From the NCBI RefSeq assembly GCF_001634365.1, contig NZ_CP014579.1, positions 3,038,001 through 3,102,000 on the forward strand: 64,000 nt of DNA, written 5' to 3'. Below, piece by piece: positions 36,229 through 45,259 of the stretch. The position numbers and the translations under genes were made by a program. The notes under the pieces are model-generated. The model ran no database searches and was not told the origin of the DNA. It saw only the letters and a list, made by a program, of their open reading frames with translations. Origin of the DNA: Paraburkholderia phytofirmans OLGA172 (GTDB lineage Bacteria > Pseudomonadota > Gammaproteobacteria > Burkholderiales > Burkholderiaceae). Position 1 is the stretch's first letter, and each line of letters opens with the position of its first letter.

Positions 36229-36246
36229 ATGTCTTATATAAGACAT
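36229..36246. promoter_or_regulatory. Perfect 18-bp palindrome upstream of aceA
   Basis: ATGTCTTATATAAGACAT, followed directly by ATGACAT. Symmetry and place suggest an operator for a GntR-type or similar dimeric regulator controlling isocitrate lyase; the regulator is not identifiable from this window. Confidence 0.7.
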
Positions 36247-36489
36247 ATGACATAATTTATGCTTATTTTTCAATGAGATACACAATAATTATTGCGATGT
36301 GAAACATGTTTTCAAACCGCGGGAAAATGATGCTGCGGAAATTTGAACTGACCTCCACAATGTGAAACGCCCTTTCGGCTGCTGGAGGCAGGACAAGCAG
36401 GGATGCACGGATGGCTTGAGCAACGATAGCGGGCGGGATGATTTTGTAGACGTCTGTTTCGACCAATAGACGTTCCAACGCCGATCGAA

Positions 36490-36690
36490 CGCGCTGCGGA
36501 AGCCGCCACGCTGACCAAGCGGGTGACGTCGCTCACCTTTCGCCATTCGTTTGCAATGGATCTACCGGAATCGGAATGCGACATCCGGACAGTGCAGGAG
36601 CAGCTTGGTCATAGCGAGGTATCGACTACGACAAGCTGCCTGCACGCGCTGCATCGCGGCGCACGTGGTGTCCATTCGCCTATCGGCGCA
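36490..36690 (+). pseudogene. C-terminal remnant of a tyrosine recombinase/integrase
   Basis: LTFRHSFAMDLPESECDIRT, then VQEQLGHSEVSTTTSCLHAL and HRGARGVHSP align with integrase C-termini of the integron/XerD type. The HxxR histidine is Leu, and the nucleophilic Tyr position (YTH in relatives) reads CLH, so it is inactive as well as truncated. Marks a past integration event beside aceA. Confidence 0.7.
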
Positions 36691-36895
36691 ATGAAGCAAG
36701 TTCCACGTTCAAAGGACCACTATTGGGGATCACCAGGGTGCTTCCAATGACCGCAACTGGCCGTTCTATGCCGGTGTTAACGGCGACAAACATAAGCACG
36801 TCTCCGGTCGTCAAGCGCGATCCGCCCGAGTGCGGGCGTTTGGCGCCGGCATGGCGCAGATTGCGCTCCAGCCACACCGGAGCGAACCGGAAACT

Positions 36896-37339
36896 TCAGT
36901 CGACGGCGTTGACGTTCGGAAACTTGCCACGAAACGCCTGCGGCATCGGCACGACCTTTTTCATCTCGTAGTTGAAGAACACGAAGCCCGACTTCGCCAT
37001 CGCGATAAGCGCGCCATCTGCCGGCCGCGTGATGCGGAAGATGACGTCGCCGCCATACTTGTTGAAATCCATGATGCCGACTTCGAAGCACAGCTGGTCG
37101 CGCGCATAGGCTTCAGCGCGATAGGTCGTGGCGAGGTCGGTCACGATGATGCTCGTGTGCGTGTCCTTCATGTCCTCGATACCGGCGTCGAACAGGAAGC
37201 GTGCGCGGGCCTCGGAAATCATCGAGATCATCGAATCGTTCGCCAGGTGGTTCGCGCCGTTGATGTCGGTGACGCGCACCGTGAGATGCGTCGAGTAGTA
37301 AAACTGGTCGTCGGGAAATTGCAACTGAATGCGGGCCAT
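36896..37339 (-). CDS. Hotdog-fold acyl-CoA thioesterase-like protein
   Basis: A 147-aa protein with the 4HBT pattern: FYYSTHLTVRVTDINGANHL (Asp/Asn in the first helix approach), ISEARARFLFDAG and IIVTDLATTYRAEAYARDQL. The start MARIQLQFPDDQF is chosen over one 12 codons upstream because conservation begins there; no strong ribosome site is seen. Members hydrolyse aromatic or aliphatic acyl-CoA esters. It is isolated, so the substrate cannot be inferred. Confidence 0.78.
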   Translation of the reverse strand: MARIQLQFPDDQFYYSTHLTVRVTDINGANHLANDSMISMISEARARFLFDAGIEDMKDTHTSIIVTDLATTYRAEAYARDQLCFEVGIMDFNKYGGDVIFRITRPADGALIAMAKSGFVFFNYEMKKVVPMPQAFRGKFPNVNAVD

Positions 37340-37778
37340 GGCGTGAAACTCGGGGTTGAGGGGAGGCGTGCGCACTTGAAGGGCGCTGGCGCCTTATTCT
37401 AGCGGTTCGACGTGCGCGACATGCGTAGAACCCCATACGGCGATCGCATACAGGCGATCATGTCGAGCCGGACCCGGCGGCGGCCCCATTCCAGGGTAGA
37501 AGCGTCGGCAGTGGAAAGCCACGTTTCCGATGAGAAAGGCTCTTCGATACTGCACGCAAATCCAGGCGCGACAGCTTCGGTCAGCACCCGCGTCAAGGAA
37601 GCAGCGCGTACAAGCCCTCACTGATTGGCGCGCAAAGGGAATGCATCACTTCACAACCATCACCAGCGCTTCCCCGATACGAGCTCTAACGCTGCCAGCG
37701 AACGTCTCCGCCAAGCCAAATGTTATTATCGGAAACACGACCCGCCGCCCAAGGCGCGCATTTAAGCCGTTGGACCCC
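37340..37778. other. Intergenic, divergent promoter region
   Basis: About 440 nt between the thioesterase and the divergent XRE-cupin regulator. Small frames are not protein-like. No repeat recognised. Confidence 0.45.
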
Positions 37779-38411
37779 ATGGACACCCACCTCTCCAAAC
37801 CTGCCGACCAATCGACAACCGACCTCGGCCGCCGCGTCCGCGCCGCCCGCCAGGCGCAGGATTTGACGCTCGAAACCGCGAGCCGCCTCTGCGGCGTCTC
37901 CCGCTCGACCCTCTCAAAAGTCGAAAACGGCCTGATGTCCCCCACCTTCGACGTCCTGCAGAAAATCGTAACCGGCCTGAAGATCGAAATCGGCGAGCTT
38001 TTTGGCTCGACACCCAAAGTCAGCGCCAGCGGCCGCCGCGCGTTGACCCGCAAAAACGAAGGCCAGCGCCACGCCTACCGCGGCTATCAGATGGAGTTAC
38101 TCGCCACGGATCTGGCGCACAAAGCGATGTTGCCGTTCCGCATCCGCATCTCGGCGCACACGCTGGACGCGTTCGATGACTGGGGCCGTCACGAAGGCGA
38201 AGAATTTCTGTATGTGATCAGCGGCAGCGTATGCCTGTATTCCGAGTTGTACGCGCCGACGCATCTGAACGCTGGCGACAGTCTGTACTTCGACAGCCGC
38301 ACCGGCCACGCCGCCGTCTCCACCAGCGAAGAAGACGCCGAAGTGTTGTGGATGGCGACCAGCGCCGACATCCCGCAGACGTCGGCCACTGTGGAACCGG
38401 CGAAAAAATAA
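37779..38411 (+). CDS. XRE-family regulator with C-terminal cupin domain
   Basis: A 210-aa protein: an N-terminal helix-turn-helix (LGRRVRAARQAQDLTLETAS, then GVSRSTLSKVENGLMSPTF) and a C-terminal cupin ligand domain (HEGEEFLYVISGSVCLYSEL, SLYFDSRTGHAAVS). This PuuR-like architecture senses small molecules such as polyamines, amino acids or their catabolites. The neighbouring convergent gene encodes a D-2-hydroxyglutarate dehydrogenase-type enzyme, so control of amino-acid catabolism is plausible but not shown. Confidence 0.88.
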   Translation: MDTHLSKPADQSTTDLGRRVRAARQAQDLTLETASRLCGVSRSTLSKVENGLMSPTFDVLQKIVTGLKIEIGELFGSTPKVSASGRRALTRKNEGQRHAYRGYQMELLATDLAHKAMLPFRIRISAHTLDAFDDWGRHEGEEFLYVISGSVCLYSELYAPTHLNAGDSLYFDSRTGHAAVSTSEEDAEVLWMATSADIPQTSATVEPAKK

Positions 38412-38550
38412 CGAGCGCGTCACGACCGCTCGCAGCACGTCGAAACGCCAAAAGGCGAAAGCCTGCGTCGCCAATGCCGATGGCAGCGCCACCGGCAAAT
38501 GGCAACACTAAAGCCAGTGCCAACATCAATAGCACCGCTGCCACAGCCCC

Positions 38551-41500
38551 TTAACGGCGCGCCGCCAACGCCCGCTGCGCCAGTTGCGCGATATGCATCG
38601 CGTGTTGCCCAGTCCCCTGCTCGATCTGTTCACGGCAACTGAAGCCGTTGGTCAGCACAATCGTTTCCGCATTCGCCGCCGCAGCAGCACGCACCGCAGG
38701 AAACAGCGTGTCCTCGCCGATCTTCTCCGAAAGCGCGTGATGCTTGTCGTTAAAGCCAAACGATCCCGCCATCCCGCAGCATCCCGTATCGAGCAATTTC
38801 CATTTCACGCCAAGCTTGTTCAGCAGCGCGGTATCGCCTTGCATACCGAACAGCGCCTTCTGATGGCAATGCCCGTGTACGATCACGTCCGCGGCAAGCG
38901 TCGGCCATTCGAACGGCTGACGCGCGACGAAATCGGAGAACAGAAAAGTTTGCGCCGACAGCTGTTTCGCTAACGCATGACCGGGGAGCTGCTTGAGCAA
39001 CTCATCCTTGAACACCGATAAGCAACCGGGCTCAAGACCGACCAATGGCACACCCGCAGCAATATCGTCTCCAAGGTCATTGAGAATCGTGGTCAGCAGC
39101 TCGCGCGCACGGTCGAGCAAACCGAAGTCATACAGCGGACGCCCACAACACAAACGGTTCTTCGGCAGCACGACGTGCCAGCCCATTTGCGTCAGCACGT
39201 CGGCAGCGGCCTGCGCGATCTCGGGCGTGAAGTGGTCGTTGAAGGTATCGACCCACAGGATGACTTTCTTGACCTCGCCACGAGCACCAACACGAGCGCC
39301 CCGCTCGGCCTTAAGCGATTGCCGCGCAATCTGCCGGTAAGTCCGCGCGGCAAACTTCGGCAGTTCACGCGCTTGCGCCACCCCAGCAGCCCACTTCCCA
39401 ACCGCAGCCAATCCCGGCGCCGACATCATAAAATTCGTCAGCCGCGGAAACCTTGCCGCCCACGGCGCCCATTCGCCAATTCGCCCCATAAACAGCGCCT
39501 GGCGCGGCCGACGATTCGTCTCGTAGTAATGCGAAAGAAATTCCGCCTTGTACGAAGCCATGTCCGTATGCGTCGGGCAATCGGATTTGCAGCCCTTGCA
39601 TGCGAGGCAGGTATCGAGCGCCTCTTTCACTTCGCGGCTTTGCCAGCCGTCGACGATCACGTCGCCTTGCAGCATTTCCCAGAACAGATGCGCACGGCCA
39701 CGCGTCGAGTATTGCTCTTCACGTGTCGCGCGATAGCTCGGGCACATCGTGCCGCCCTCGAGCGAACGGCACTTGCCCATGCCGATGCATCGCTCGATCT
39801 CGCGCTGAAATCCATCACCTTCCTGGCTCGCGAACGTGAGCTTCGTTTGCAGGGTCACCGGCTTGTACGCCGGACCCATGCGCAGATTTTCATCGGCGCG
39901 ATACGCATGCACGACCTTGCCAGGATTCAATCGATTGGCTGGGTCCCAGATCGCCTTGAACTGCTCCATCGCCTGCATCAGTTCAGGGCCGTACATGATC
40001 GGCAGGAACTCAGCCTTGGCCTGGCCGTCGCCGTGTTCGCCCGAGAGCGAGCCGCCGAATTCGACCACCAGTTCCGCCGCTTCGCGCAGAAACTTGCGCC
40101 ACGTCGCGACGCCTTCAGCGCTGCGCAGATCGAAGGTAATGCGCGCGTGCACGCAGCCATCGCCGAAATGGCCGTAGAGGCTCGTCTCGTAGCCGTAACG
40201 ATCCACCAGCGCCTGAAACGCACGCAGATAATCGCCGAGACGCATCGGATCGACCGCCGCATCCTCCCAGCCGACCACCGGATCGGGCGTACCCGCGTCC
40301 ACCGACAACGCCACCGCCGACGCCCCCGTCTCGCGGATCGACCACACCTTCGCCTGCAACGCGCGATCTTCGACGAGCATCGCCGATACATTCGGCCCAG
40401 CTTCGCCCGACGAAAAATACGCCGCGGCGGTTTGCGCCTGGCGCACGGCATCGTCTTGCGTATCCGCGCCGAATTCGAGCACGACCCATGCATCGCCATC
40501 CGGCAGCAACGCGATCTCGTCCTTCTTCAAACCACGTGCCTGCAAGCCGCGGATGATCGCGCGGTCGAGTCCCTCGATTGCGATCGGCCCACAGCGCATG
40601 AAATGCGGCACGGCGTCCGCAGCGATGTAGATATCGGTGAAGCCGACCACGACGATCACGCGTTGCGGCGGACTCTTCACGAGCCGCACTTTCGCCTGCA
40701 GGGTCACGGCGCACGTGCCTTCGGTGCCGACCAGCGCACGCGCGACGTTGAAGCCGTTTTCCGGCAGCAGTTGATCGAGGTTGAAGCCCGACACGCGCCG
40801 CTTGATCTGCGGGAATTTCGCGCGGATCTGATCGGAATAAGTGTCGCGTAGTTGCTTGAGTGCGGCGTAGATTTCGCCTTGCCTGCCGCCTGCTGCGATG
40901 ATGCGATCGAGTTCGTCGTCCGATGTCGGACCGACCCAGAAGCGCGCGCCGTCGAACGTCGCGACTTCCAGCGCCTCGACGTTCTCGACCGTCTTGCCGG
41001 CCATCACCGAATGCGCGCCGCACGAGTTGTTGGCGATCATGCCGCCGAGCGTGCAGCGGCTGTGCGTCGCGGGATCGGGGGCGAACGTCAGGCCGTGCTT
41101 TTCCGCGGCGTCGCGCAAGGTATCGCAGACTACGCCCGGTTCGACGAGCGCTACGCCCGCTTCAGGATCGACCGAGACGACGCGGTTCACGTATTTGCTC
41201 GCGTCGGCTACCACCGCGACGTTCACGCATTGGCCGTTCTGCGAGGTGCCACCGCCGCGCGGGAGGAAGGGCACGTCATTGCGGCGGCAGGCGGCGAGCG
41301 TTTCCAGCAGGTCGTCGACGTCCGACGGCACCACCACGGCGAGCGGGACTTGCCGATAGTTCGACGCATCCGCGGCATACAACGCTTTCGAGCCTTGATC
41401 GAAACGTACTTCGCCGCGCACATTGCGGCGCAAGTCGGCTTCGAGCGCCTGCATCACGGCGGCAGCCCCTTGAAAGGGCTTGGCAACGCGCGGCGCTTTC

Positions 41501-41586
41501 AAGGTGTCATGAGGCACGTCGCTCAACGAAGCATTCACGCCCGCGCCCTGCTCTTCATCCAATGACGTTCCCACTGCGTTCCTCAC
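38551..41586 (-). CDS. ydiJ: FAD/4Fe-4S D-2-hydroxyglutarate dehydrogenase (YdiJ type)
   Basis: A 1011-aa fusion. Residues ~60-560 are a PCMH-type FAD oxidase (VPFLPRGGGTSQNGQCVN, ATHSRCTLGGMIANNSCGAH, EHGDGQAKAEFLP); the middle carries ferredoxin-like clusters (CIGMGKCRSLEGGTMCPSYR, CLACKGCKSDCPTH); the end has CCG-type cysteine domains (NRLCCGRPLYDFG, GHCHQKA, LDTGCCGMAGSFG). Length and order match E. coli YdiJ, which oxidises D-2-hydroxyglutarate. The upstream HglS gene makes exactly that compound, supporting the call over D-lactate or glycolate oxidation. GTG start without visible ribosome site, so the N-terminus is tentative. Confidence 0.82.
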   Translation of the reverse strand: MRNAVGTSLDEEQGAGVNASLSDVPHDTLKAPRVAKPFQGAAAVMQALEADLRRNVRGEVRFDQGSKALYAADASNYRQVPLAVVVPSDVDDLLETLAACRRNDVPFLPRGGGTSQNGQCVNVAVVADASKYVNRVVSVDPEAGVALVEPGVVCDTLRDAAEKHGLTFAPDPATHSRCTLGGMIANNSCGAHSVMAGKTVENVEALEVATFDGARFWVGPTSDDELDRIIAAGGRQGEIYAALKQLRDTYSDQIRAKFPQIKRRVSGFNLDQLLPENGFNVARALVGTEGTCAVTLQAKVRLVKSPPQRVIVVVGFTDIYIAADAVPHFMRCGPIAIEGLDRAIIRGLQARGLKKDEIALLPDGDAWVVLEFGADTQDDAVRQAQTAAAYFSSGEAGPNVSAMLVEDRALQAKVWSIRETGASAVALSVDAGTPDPVVGWEDAAVDPMRLGDYLRAFQALVDRYGYETSLYGHFGDGCVHARITFDLRSAEGVATWRKFLREAAELVVEFGGSLSGEHGDGQAKAEFLPIMYGPELMQAMEQFKAIWDPANRLNPGKVVHAYRADENLRMGPAYKPVTLQTKLTFASQEGDGFQREIERCIGMGKCRSLEGGTMCPSYRATREEQYSTRGRAHLFWEMLQGDVIVDGWQSREVKEALDTCLACKGCKSDCPTHTDMASYKAEFLSHYYETNRRPRQALFMGRIGEWAPWAARFPRLTNFMMSAPGLAAVGKWAAGVAQARELPKFAARTYRQIARQSLKAERGARVGARGEVKKVILWVDTFNDHFTPEIAQAAADVLTQMGWHVVLPKNRLCCGRPLYDFGLLDRARELLTTILNDLGDDIAAGVPLVGLEPGCLSVFKDELLKQLPGHALAKQLSAQTFLFSDFVARQPFEWPTLAADVIVHGHCHQKALFGMQGDTALLNKLGVKWKLLDTGCCGMAGSFGFNDKHHALSEKIGEDTLFPAVRAAAAANAETIVLTNGFSCREQIEQGTGQHAMHIAQLAQRALAARR

Positions 41587-41626
41587 GTATCGTGTCCGAC
41601 GCCCGCGCTATGGCCTGAACTACGCA

Positions 41627-42664
41627 TCACGCAGCCTGGCTCGCGGTCATCTTGAAGATGCCCTGTGCGTTACCCGCGTCGAAACGCAGGTCCGTTTCCC
41701 AGCGGCGCACGTCCTGATCGAAGGTCCGCTTACGCGTGATGAACTCGTAGAACGAGCCCGGCACCTCGCGCGTCACGATGCTGCCGTCGGCCGCACGGAA
41801 CTCGCGGCGCACGATATCCGCGCGGTACGCGGTCTGAAACACGCGGCCCGAACGCGAACGCTCGACTTCCGGCTTCATCGGACGGCCCTTCGCCTTTTCG
41901 TCGTCGGAAAGCTTGAACACGTCTGCGACGCGATCGGTAGCGTGGTTGAAGGCGTTGCCTTCGGTCGCGATCCACGCCATTTCCGCCGACTCCTTCAACA
42001 ATACTTCGTAATCGGCTTCGCGTGGCGTCTCGTGCTGACGTGCGAACGCGCCGACGATCGCCGGCAGCAACGCATGTGCCGCCTCGAGCGGCAGCACGCC
42101 TTCGCGTTCGAGCTCCCACAACTGGCCGGCGGCTTGCGGCGTCAACGGATCGCGTGAGGCGCCGATCACGTTCGTCACCGCCTCCTGAAATTCCGTCGAA
42201 AACCGTTCCGGATGCAATTCGCTGACGAAGAACTGCGCGATCTCATCAGGGGCGTCGTCATGCGCCCAGGCGCGGCCGGTCATGCCGAGACGGTCGAGCG
42301 GATAGCGGCCGTTGATGCTGAACCCGAGCGGACGCAGGATGCGCGCGAACGCCGCTTCGCCCGGCGGCAGCGCGCCGCTCTCTGCCCAGCGCACGGTGCG
42401 CAATGCGCCGTGGTCGAAGTAGACGCTGCCCCCGGCGGCGATCGTCTCCTCGGTGTACTGGCGGCCATTCGCGGAGCGCGCCAGCAAGTCTTCGAACAGC
42501 GCCATGTTCATCGCCTGCGCCATTTCGGCCCGCGTGACGGCGCCGTCTTCCCATTCGTTGAGAATCTGCGGATGGTTCAACGTGGCGAACAGCCTTGCGG
42601 TTCTCTCGGCGCCGAGCAGTTTCAGCAGCAGTTGTTCGACATTCGCATTCTTGATGTTTCGCAT
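41627..42664 (-). CDS. hglS: 2-oxoadipate dioxygenase/decarboxylase (DUF1338)
   Basis: A 345-aa HglS-like protein. Motifs VYFDHGALRTVRW (metal His), GNAFNHATDRVADVF (second metal His) and FYEFITRK (Glu ligand) define the DUF1338 vicinal-oxygen-chelate fold. The family converts 2-oxoadipate to D-2-hydroxyglutarate with O2 in D-lysine breakdown. The next gene downstream on the same strand encodes the matching dehydrogenase, so the pair covers two consecutive steps to 2-oxoglutarate. A divergent LysR gene begins ~170 nt away and probably regulates it. Confidence 0.88.
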   Translation of the reverse strand: MRNIKNANVEQLLLKLLGAERTARLFATLNHPQILNEWEDGAVTRAEMAQAMNMALFEDLLARSANGRQYTEETIAAGGSVYFDHGALRTVRWAESGALPPGEAAFARILRPLGFSINGRYPLDRLGMTGRAWAHDDAPDEIAQFFVSELHPERFSTEFQEAVTNVIGASRDPLTPQAAGQLWELEREGVLPLEAAHALLPAIVGAFARQHETPREADYEVLLKESAEMAWIATEGNAFNHATDRVADVFKLSDDEKAKGRPMKPEVERSRSGRVFQTAYRADIVRREFRAADGSIVTREVPGSFYEFITRKRTFDQDVRRWETDLRFDAGNAQGIFKMTASQAA

Positions 42665-42832
42665 ATCGGTTCCGGGCGGGGTGCGGCGAGCACGCGTTCG
42701 TGTATTTGGAGGTGGCCTGCCGGCGTGGCTTCAGGGCGCAAGCACGGCGTCGTTGAATGCGCGATTATTCAAATCCGCGGCACTGCCGTAAAGCGAGATA
42801 AAATCGCCACTTGATGCGCTTTTGGAATCAAC

Positions 42833-43765
42833 ATGCGAAAATTCAAGCTCCCCAACATGGGTGCGCTGCTCGCTTTCGAAGCCGCCGCGCGGCACGAGAG
42901 CTTCACGCATGCTGCGCGCGAACTCTTCCTCACCGAGAGCGCGGTGTCCCGGCAGATCAATACGCTGGAGAACAATCTCGGCGTGCGGCTGTTCGTGCGC
43001 GTCAAACAGCGCGTGGTGCTGACCAAGGCGGGCAAGGTCTATAGCGTGCAGGTGCGCCGCTCGCTGGAACAACTGGACCGCGACACGCTGTCGATCATCG
43101 CGCACGGCAGCGGCGGCGGGTATCTGGAGCTGGCGGTGTTGCCGACTTTCGCATCGCAATGGCTGATTCCGCGGCTGGCGGCATTCAACGCGCAGTATCC
43201 GGATGTGCGGGTCAATATGGGCGTGCGCACCGGCACCTTCCCGTTCGCGGATACGCATTTCGAAGCCGCGATTCACTATGGGAAACCGACATGGCCGGGC
43301 ACGTCGGCGGATTTTCTGTTCAGCGAGGAAGTCGTGCCGGTGTGTGCGGCAAGCCTGCTGACGCGGCCGGTCGAGACTGCGGCCGATCTGCTGGACTATC
43401 CCCTGCTGCATTCCACCACCCGCCCGGACGGCTGGGCGTCGTGGTTCGCCAGTCTCGGTGTCGACGATAACCGGACGATGCAAGGTGTCCGCTACGAACT
43501 CCACACGATGCTGATCAGTGCCGCCGCGGCCGGTCTCGGCATTGCGCTGGTGCCGCGTTTTTTCGTCGGCGCACAGCTTGAACAGCTCGGACTCGTGATA
43601 CCGCTCGACGTGCCCGTAGTCGCCAACTCGGCGTATTACCTCGTGTATCCGACCGAGTTGAGCCACGGCAAGCCACTCACGAGCTTTCGCGAGTGGCTGT
43701 TGCGGGAAGCAGCCGCGTACAGTGCGGTGAATCCTGGGCTGGCCGGTAATCCCGATACCGATTGA
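42833..43765 (+). CDS. LysR-family regulator (GcvA-like)
   Basis: A 310-aa LTTR: LPNMGALLAFEAAARHESFT, AARELFLTESAVSRQINTLE (recognition helix) and the effector domain with AIHYGKPTWPG, a pattern of the GcvA/AmpR-like subgroup (PSFASRWLIPRL-type segment FASQWLIPRLAAF). It is transcribed divergently from hglS, the usual layout for an LTTR controlling its neighbour; 2-oxoadipate or a lysine catabolite as inducer is inference. Confidence 0.9.
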   Translation: MRKFKLPNMGALLAFEAAARHESFTHAARELFLTESAVSRQINTLENNLGVRLFVRVKQRVVLTKAGKVYSVQVRRSLEQLDRDTLSIIAHGSGGGYLELAVLPTFASQWLIPRLAAFNAQYPDVRVNMGVRTGTFPFADTHFEAAIHYGKPTWPGTSADFLFSEEVVPVCAASLLTRPVETAADLLDYPLLHSTTRPDGWASWFASLGVDDNRTMQGVRYELHTMLISAAAAGLGIALVPRFFVGAQLEQLGLVIPLDVPVVANSAYYLVYPTELSHGKPLTSFREWLLREAAAYSAVNPGLAGNPDTD

Positions 43766-43775
43766 TTCAGCGCCA

Positions 43776-43836
43776 AGCGGTGAGCGGTGAGCGGTGAGCG
43801 GTAAGCGGTAAGCGGTAAGCGGTAAGCGGTAAACGA
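43776..43836. repeat. Tandem 7-bp repeat (TGAGCGG/TAAGCGG)
   Basis: About eight to nine tandem copies, first as TGAGCGG then as TAAGCGG, decaying into AAACGATAAGCG at the right end. It fills the gap between the LysR and 4-hydroxyphenylpyruvate dioxygenase genes, which are convergent. Likely hypervariable in length. Confidence 0.85.
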
Positions 43837-43842
43837 TAAGCG

Positions 43843-44976
43843 CTAGGCGCCGGCTTGCTCGCGTGCCTGCGCCAACGCACTTAGATTGCCTTCGCCAAAG
43901 CCGTGGTGCCCCTGGCGCTGCACGATCTCAAAGAAGATCTCGCCGGCACCGCGCCGCACAAAGGTCTGAAAGAACAGCAACGGCACGCCATCGGCGTCGA
44001 TCTCGCCGTCCACCAGAACATGCGTGCGCTTGAGCCGCTCGACGTCGAGCCCATGACCCGGCAGGCGCGCATCGAGCTGTTCGTAATAGCGCGGCGGCGG
44101 CTCGACGAATTCGACGCCGTTCGCCAGGAGTTGCTCGACGCACGCGAAGATATCGTCGGTGGCGAGCGCGATGTGCTGCACGCCTTCGCCCGGATGATCC
44201 GGCAGATACTCGTGCATCAGACTCGTGCGGCGCGTGCCCTCTTCATACAAAGGCACGCGGATCGCGCCGCACGGCGACACCATCACGCGCGATTCCGCCG
44301 ACACATGCCAGTTCGCGTGCAGCTCATGAATCTCGCGGAAGTTGAGCAGGTCGCGATAAAAGTCGAGCCAATCCTGCATCCGGCCCTCACCGACCGTTTG
44401 CGTCAGATGATCGACCGCGACGAGGCCAGTGCCCGCGTGATTCAGATCGGCTTGCGCGGTATCGATCTCGATTGGACGGAAGTCGATGTCGAAGATCGAG
44501 ATGTCGCCGAGGCCGCCGCGCTGGCCGCCACGGCCGCGCCACCGGTCGACGAAATAGATGTGCGAATCGCCAATGCCCTGGATCGCAGGAATCAGCAGTT
44601 CGCCCGCGCCGAGGCGCTCGCCTTCGAACGCCCATGCGCCAAGCTCGATCGCGCGGTCGAAGGCGCGCTGCGCGTTGGCCACGCGAATGCCGATTGCGCA
44701 GATGCCCGCGCCGTATTCCTCGGCGTAGCGCTCGGCAAACGAATCCGGCTCAGCGTTGATCAGGAAATGCATCTCGCCCTGGCGATACAGCGTGACGTCC
44801 TTGCTGATATGGCGCGCAATCGCCTTGAAGCCGAGTTTCGTGAAAGTCTCGCCGAGCGCCTTCGGCTCGCGCGAGGCGAATTCCACGAATTCGAGGCCGG
44901 CGGTGCCGAGCGGATTGTGCTCAGGCGCCGACACGGCGCGCAGCGCGGCGTCTGGAGTGGGCAAGTCGCTGGGCAT
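43843..44976 (-). CDS. hpd: 4-hydroxyphenylpyruvate dioxygenase
   Basis: A 377-aa two-domain vicinal-oxygen-chelate enzyme. ACAAGGAG precedes ATG 44976. Iron ligands are the His in AVDHLTQTVGEG, the His in GVQHIALATDDIF and the Glu in GAGEIFFEIVQRQG. It turns 4-hydroxyphenylpyruvate into homogentisate in tyrosine catabolism. The family also includes 4-hydroxymandelate synthases and HPPD-like domains in protocatechuate routes (QuiC-type), and the adjacent pcaQ/pcaHG genes make the latter worth considering, but the 3-dehydroshikimate dehydratase barrel is absent. Confidence 0.8.
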   Translation of the reverse strand: MPSDLPTPDAALRAVSAPEHNPLGTAGLEFVEFASREPKALGETFTKLGFKAIARHISKDVTLYRQGEMHFLINAEPDSFAERYAEEYGAGICAIGIRVANAQRAFDRAIELGAWAFEGERLGAGELLIPAIQGIGDSHIYFVDRWRGRGGQRGGLGDISIFDIDFRPIEIDTAQADLNHAGTGLVAVDHLTQTVGEGRMQDWLDFYRDLLNFREIHELHANWHVSAESRVMVSPCGAIRVPLYEEGTRRTSLMHEYLPDHPGEGVQHIALATDDIFACVEQLLANGVEFVEPPPRYYEQLDARLPGHGLDVERLKRTHVLVDGEIDADGVPLLFFQTFVRRGAGEIFFEIVQRQGHHGFGEGNLSALAQAREQAGA

Positions 44977-45259
44977 GGCAATCTCCTTGTACAGTCGTTC
45001 GTGCACTGTTCCGGGTGTTGGTGATGTTTCTGGTGTTTGGTGCAAGCCGTCATCCATCCGTAGTGTGACACCGCGCGCGTGGTGTGCCGCAGCAATGCGA
45101 CCTCGCGATGGCTTTTGCACCGTGTTTGTACACCGGCTGGCAGGGCGTTCGCAACCTTCATTTTGTACTGGATGGTTCACGCGCGGCGAATCGGGGCGCA
45201 ACGCGCGTCTTCTGCGTCTCTCGTGGCGCCTGCGCCGCAGCATCGCTGCGCGGCGAGCG

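Noticed and set aside
39175..40851. 558-codon plus-strand open frame opposite the FAD/Fe-S dehydrogenase
   Set aside because: It is an antisense shadow of a GC-rich gene with strong motif evidence on the minus strand; its His/Arg-rich product has no protein-like pattern.
43776..43836. CRISPR array
   Set aside because: The repeats are 7 bp and contiguous without spacers; no cas genes are present.
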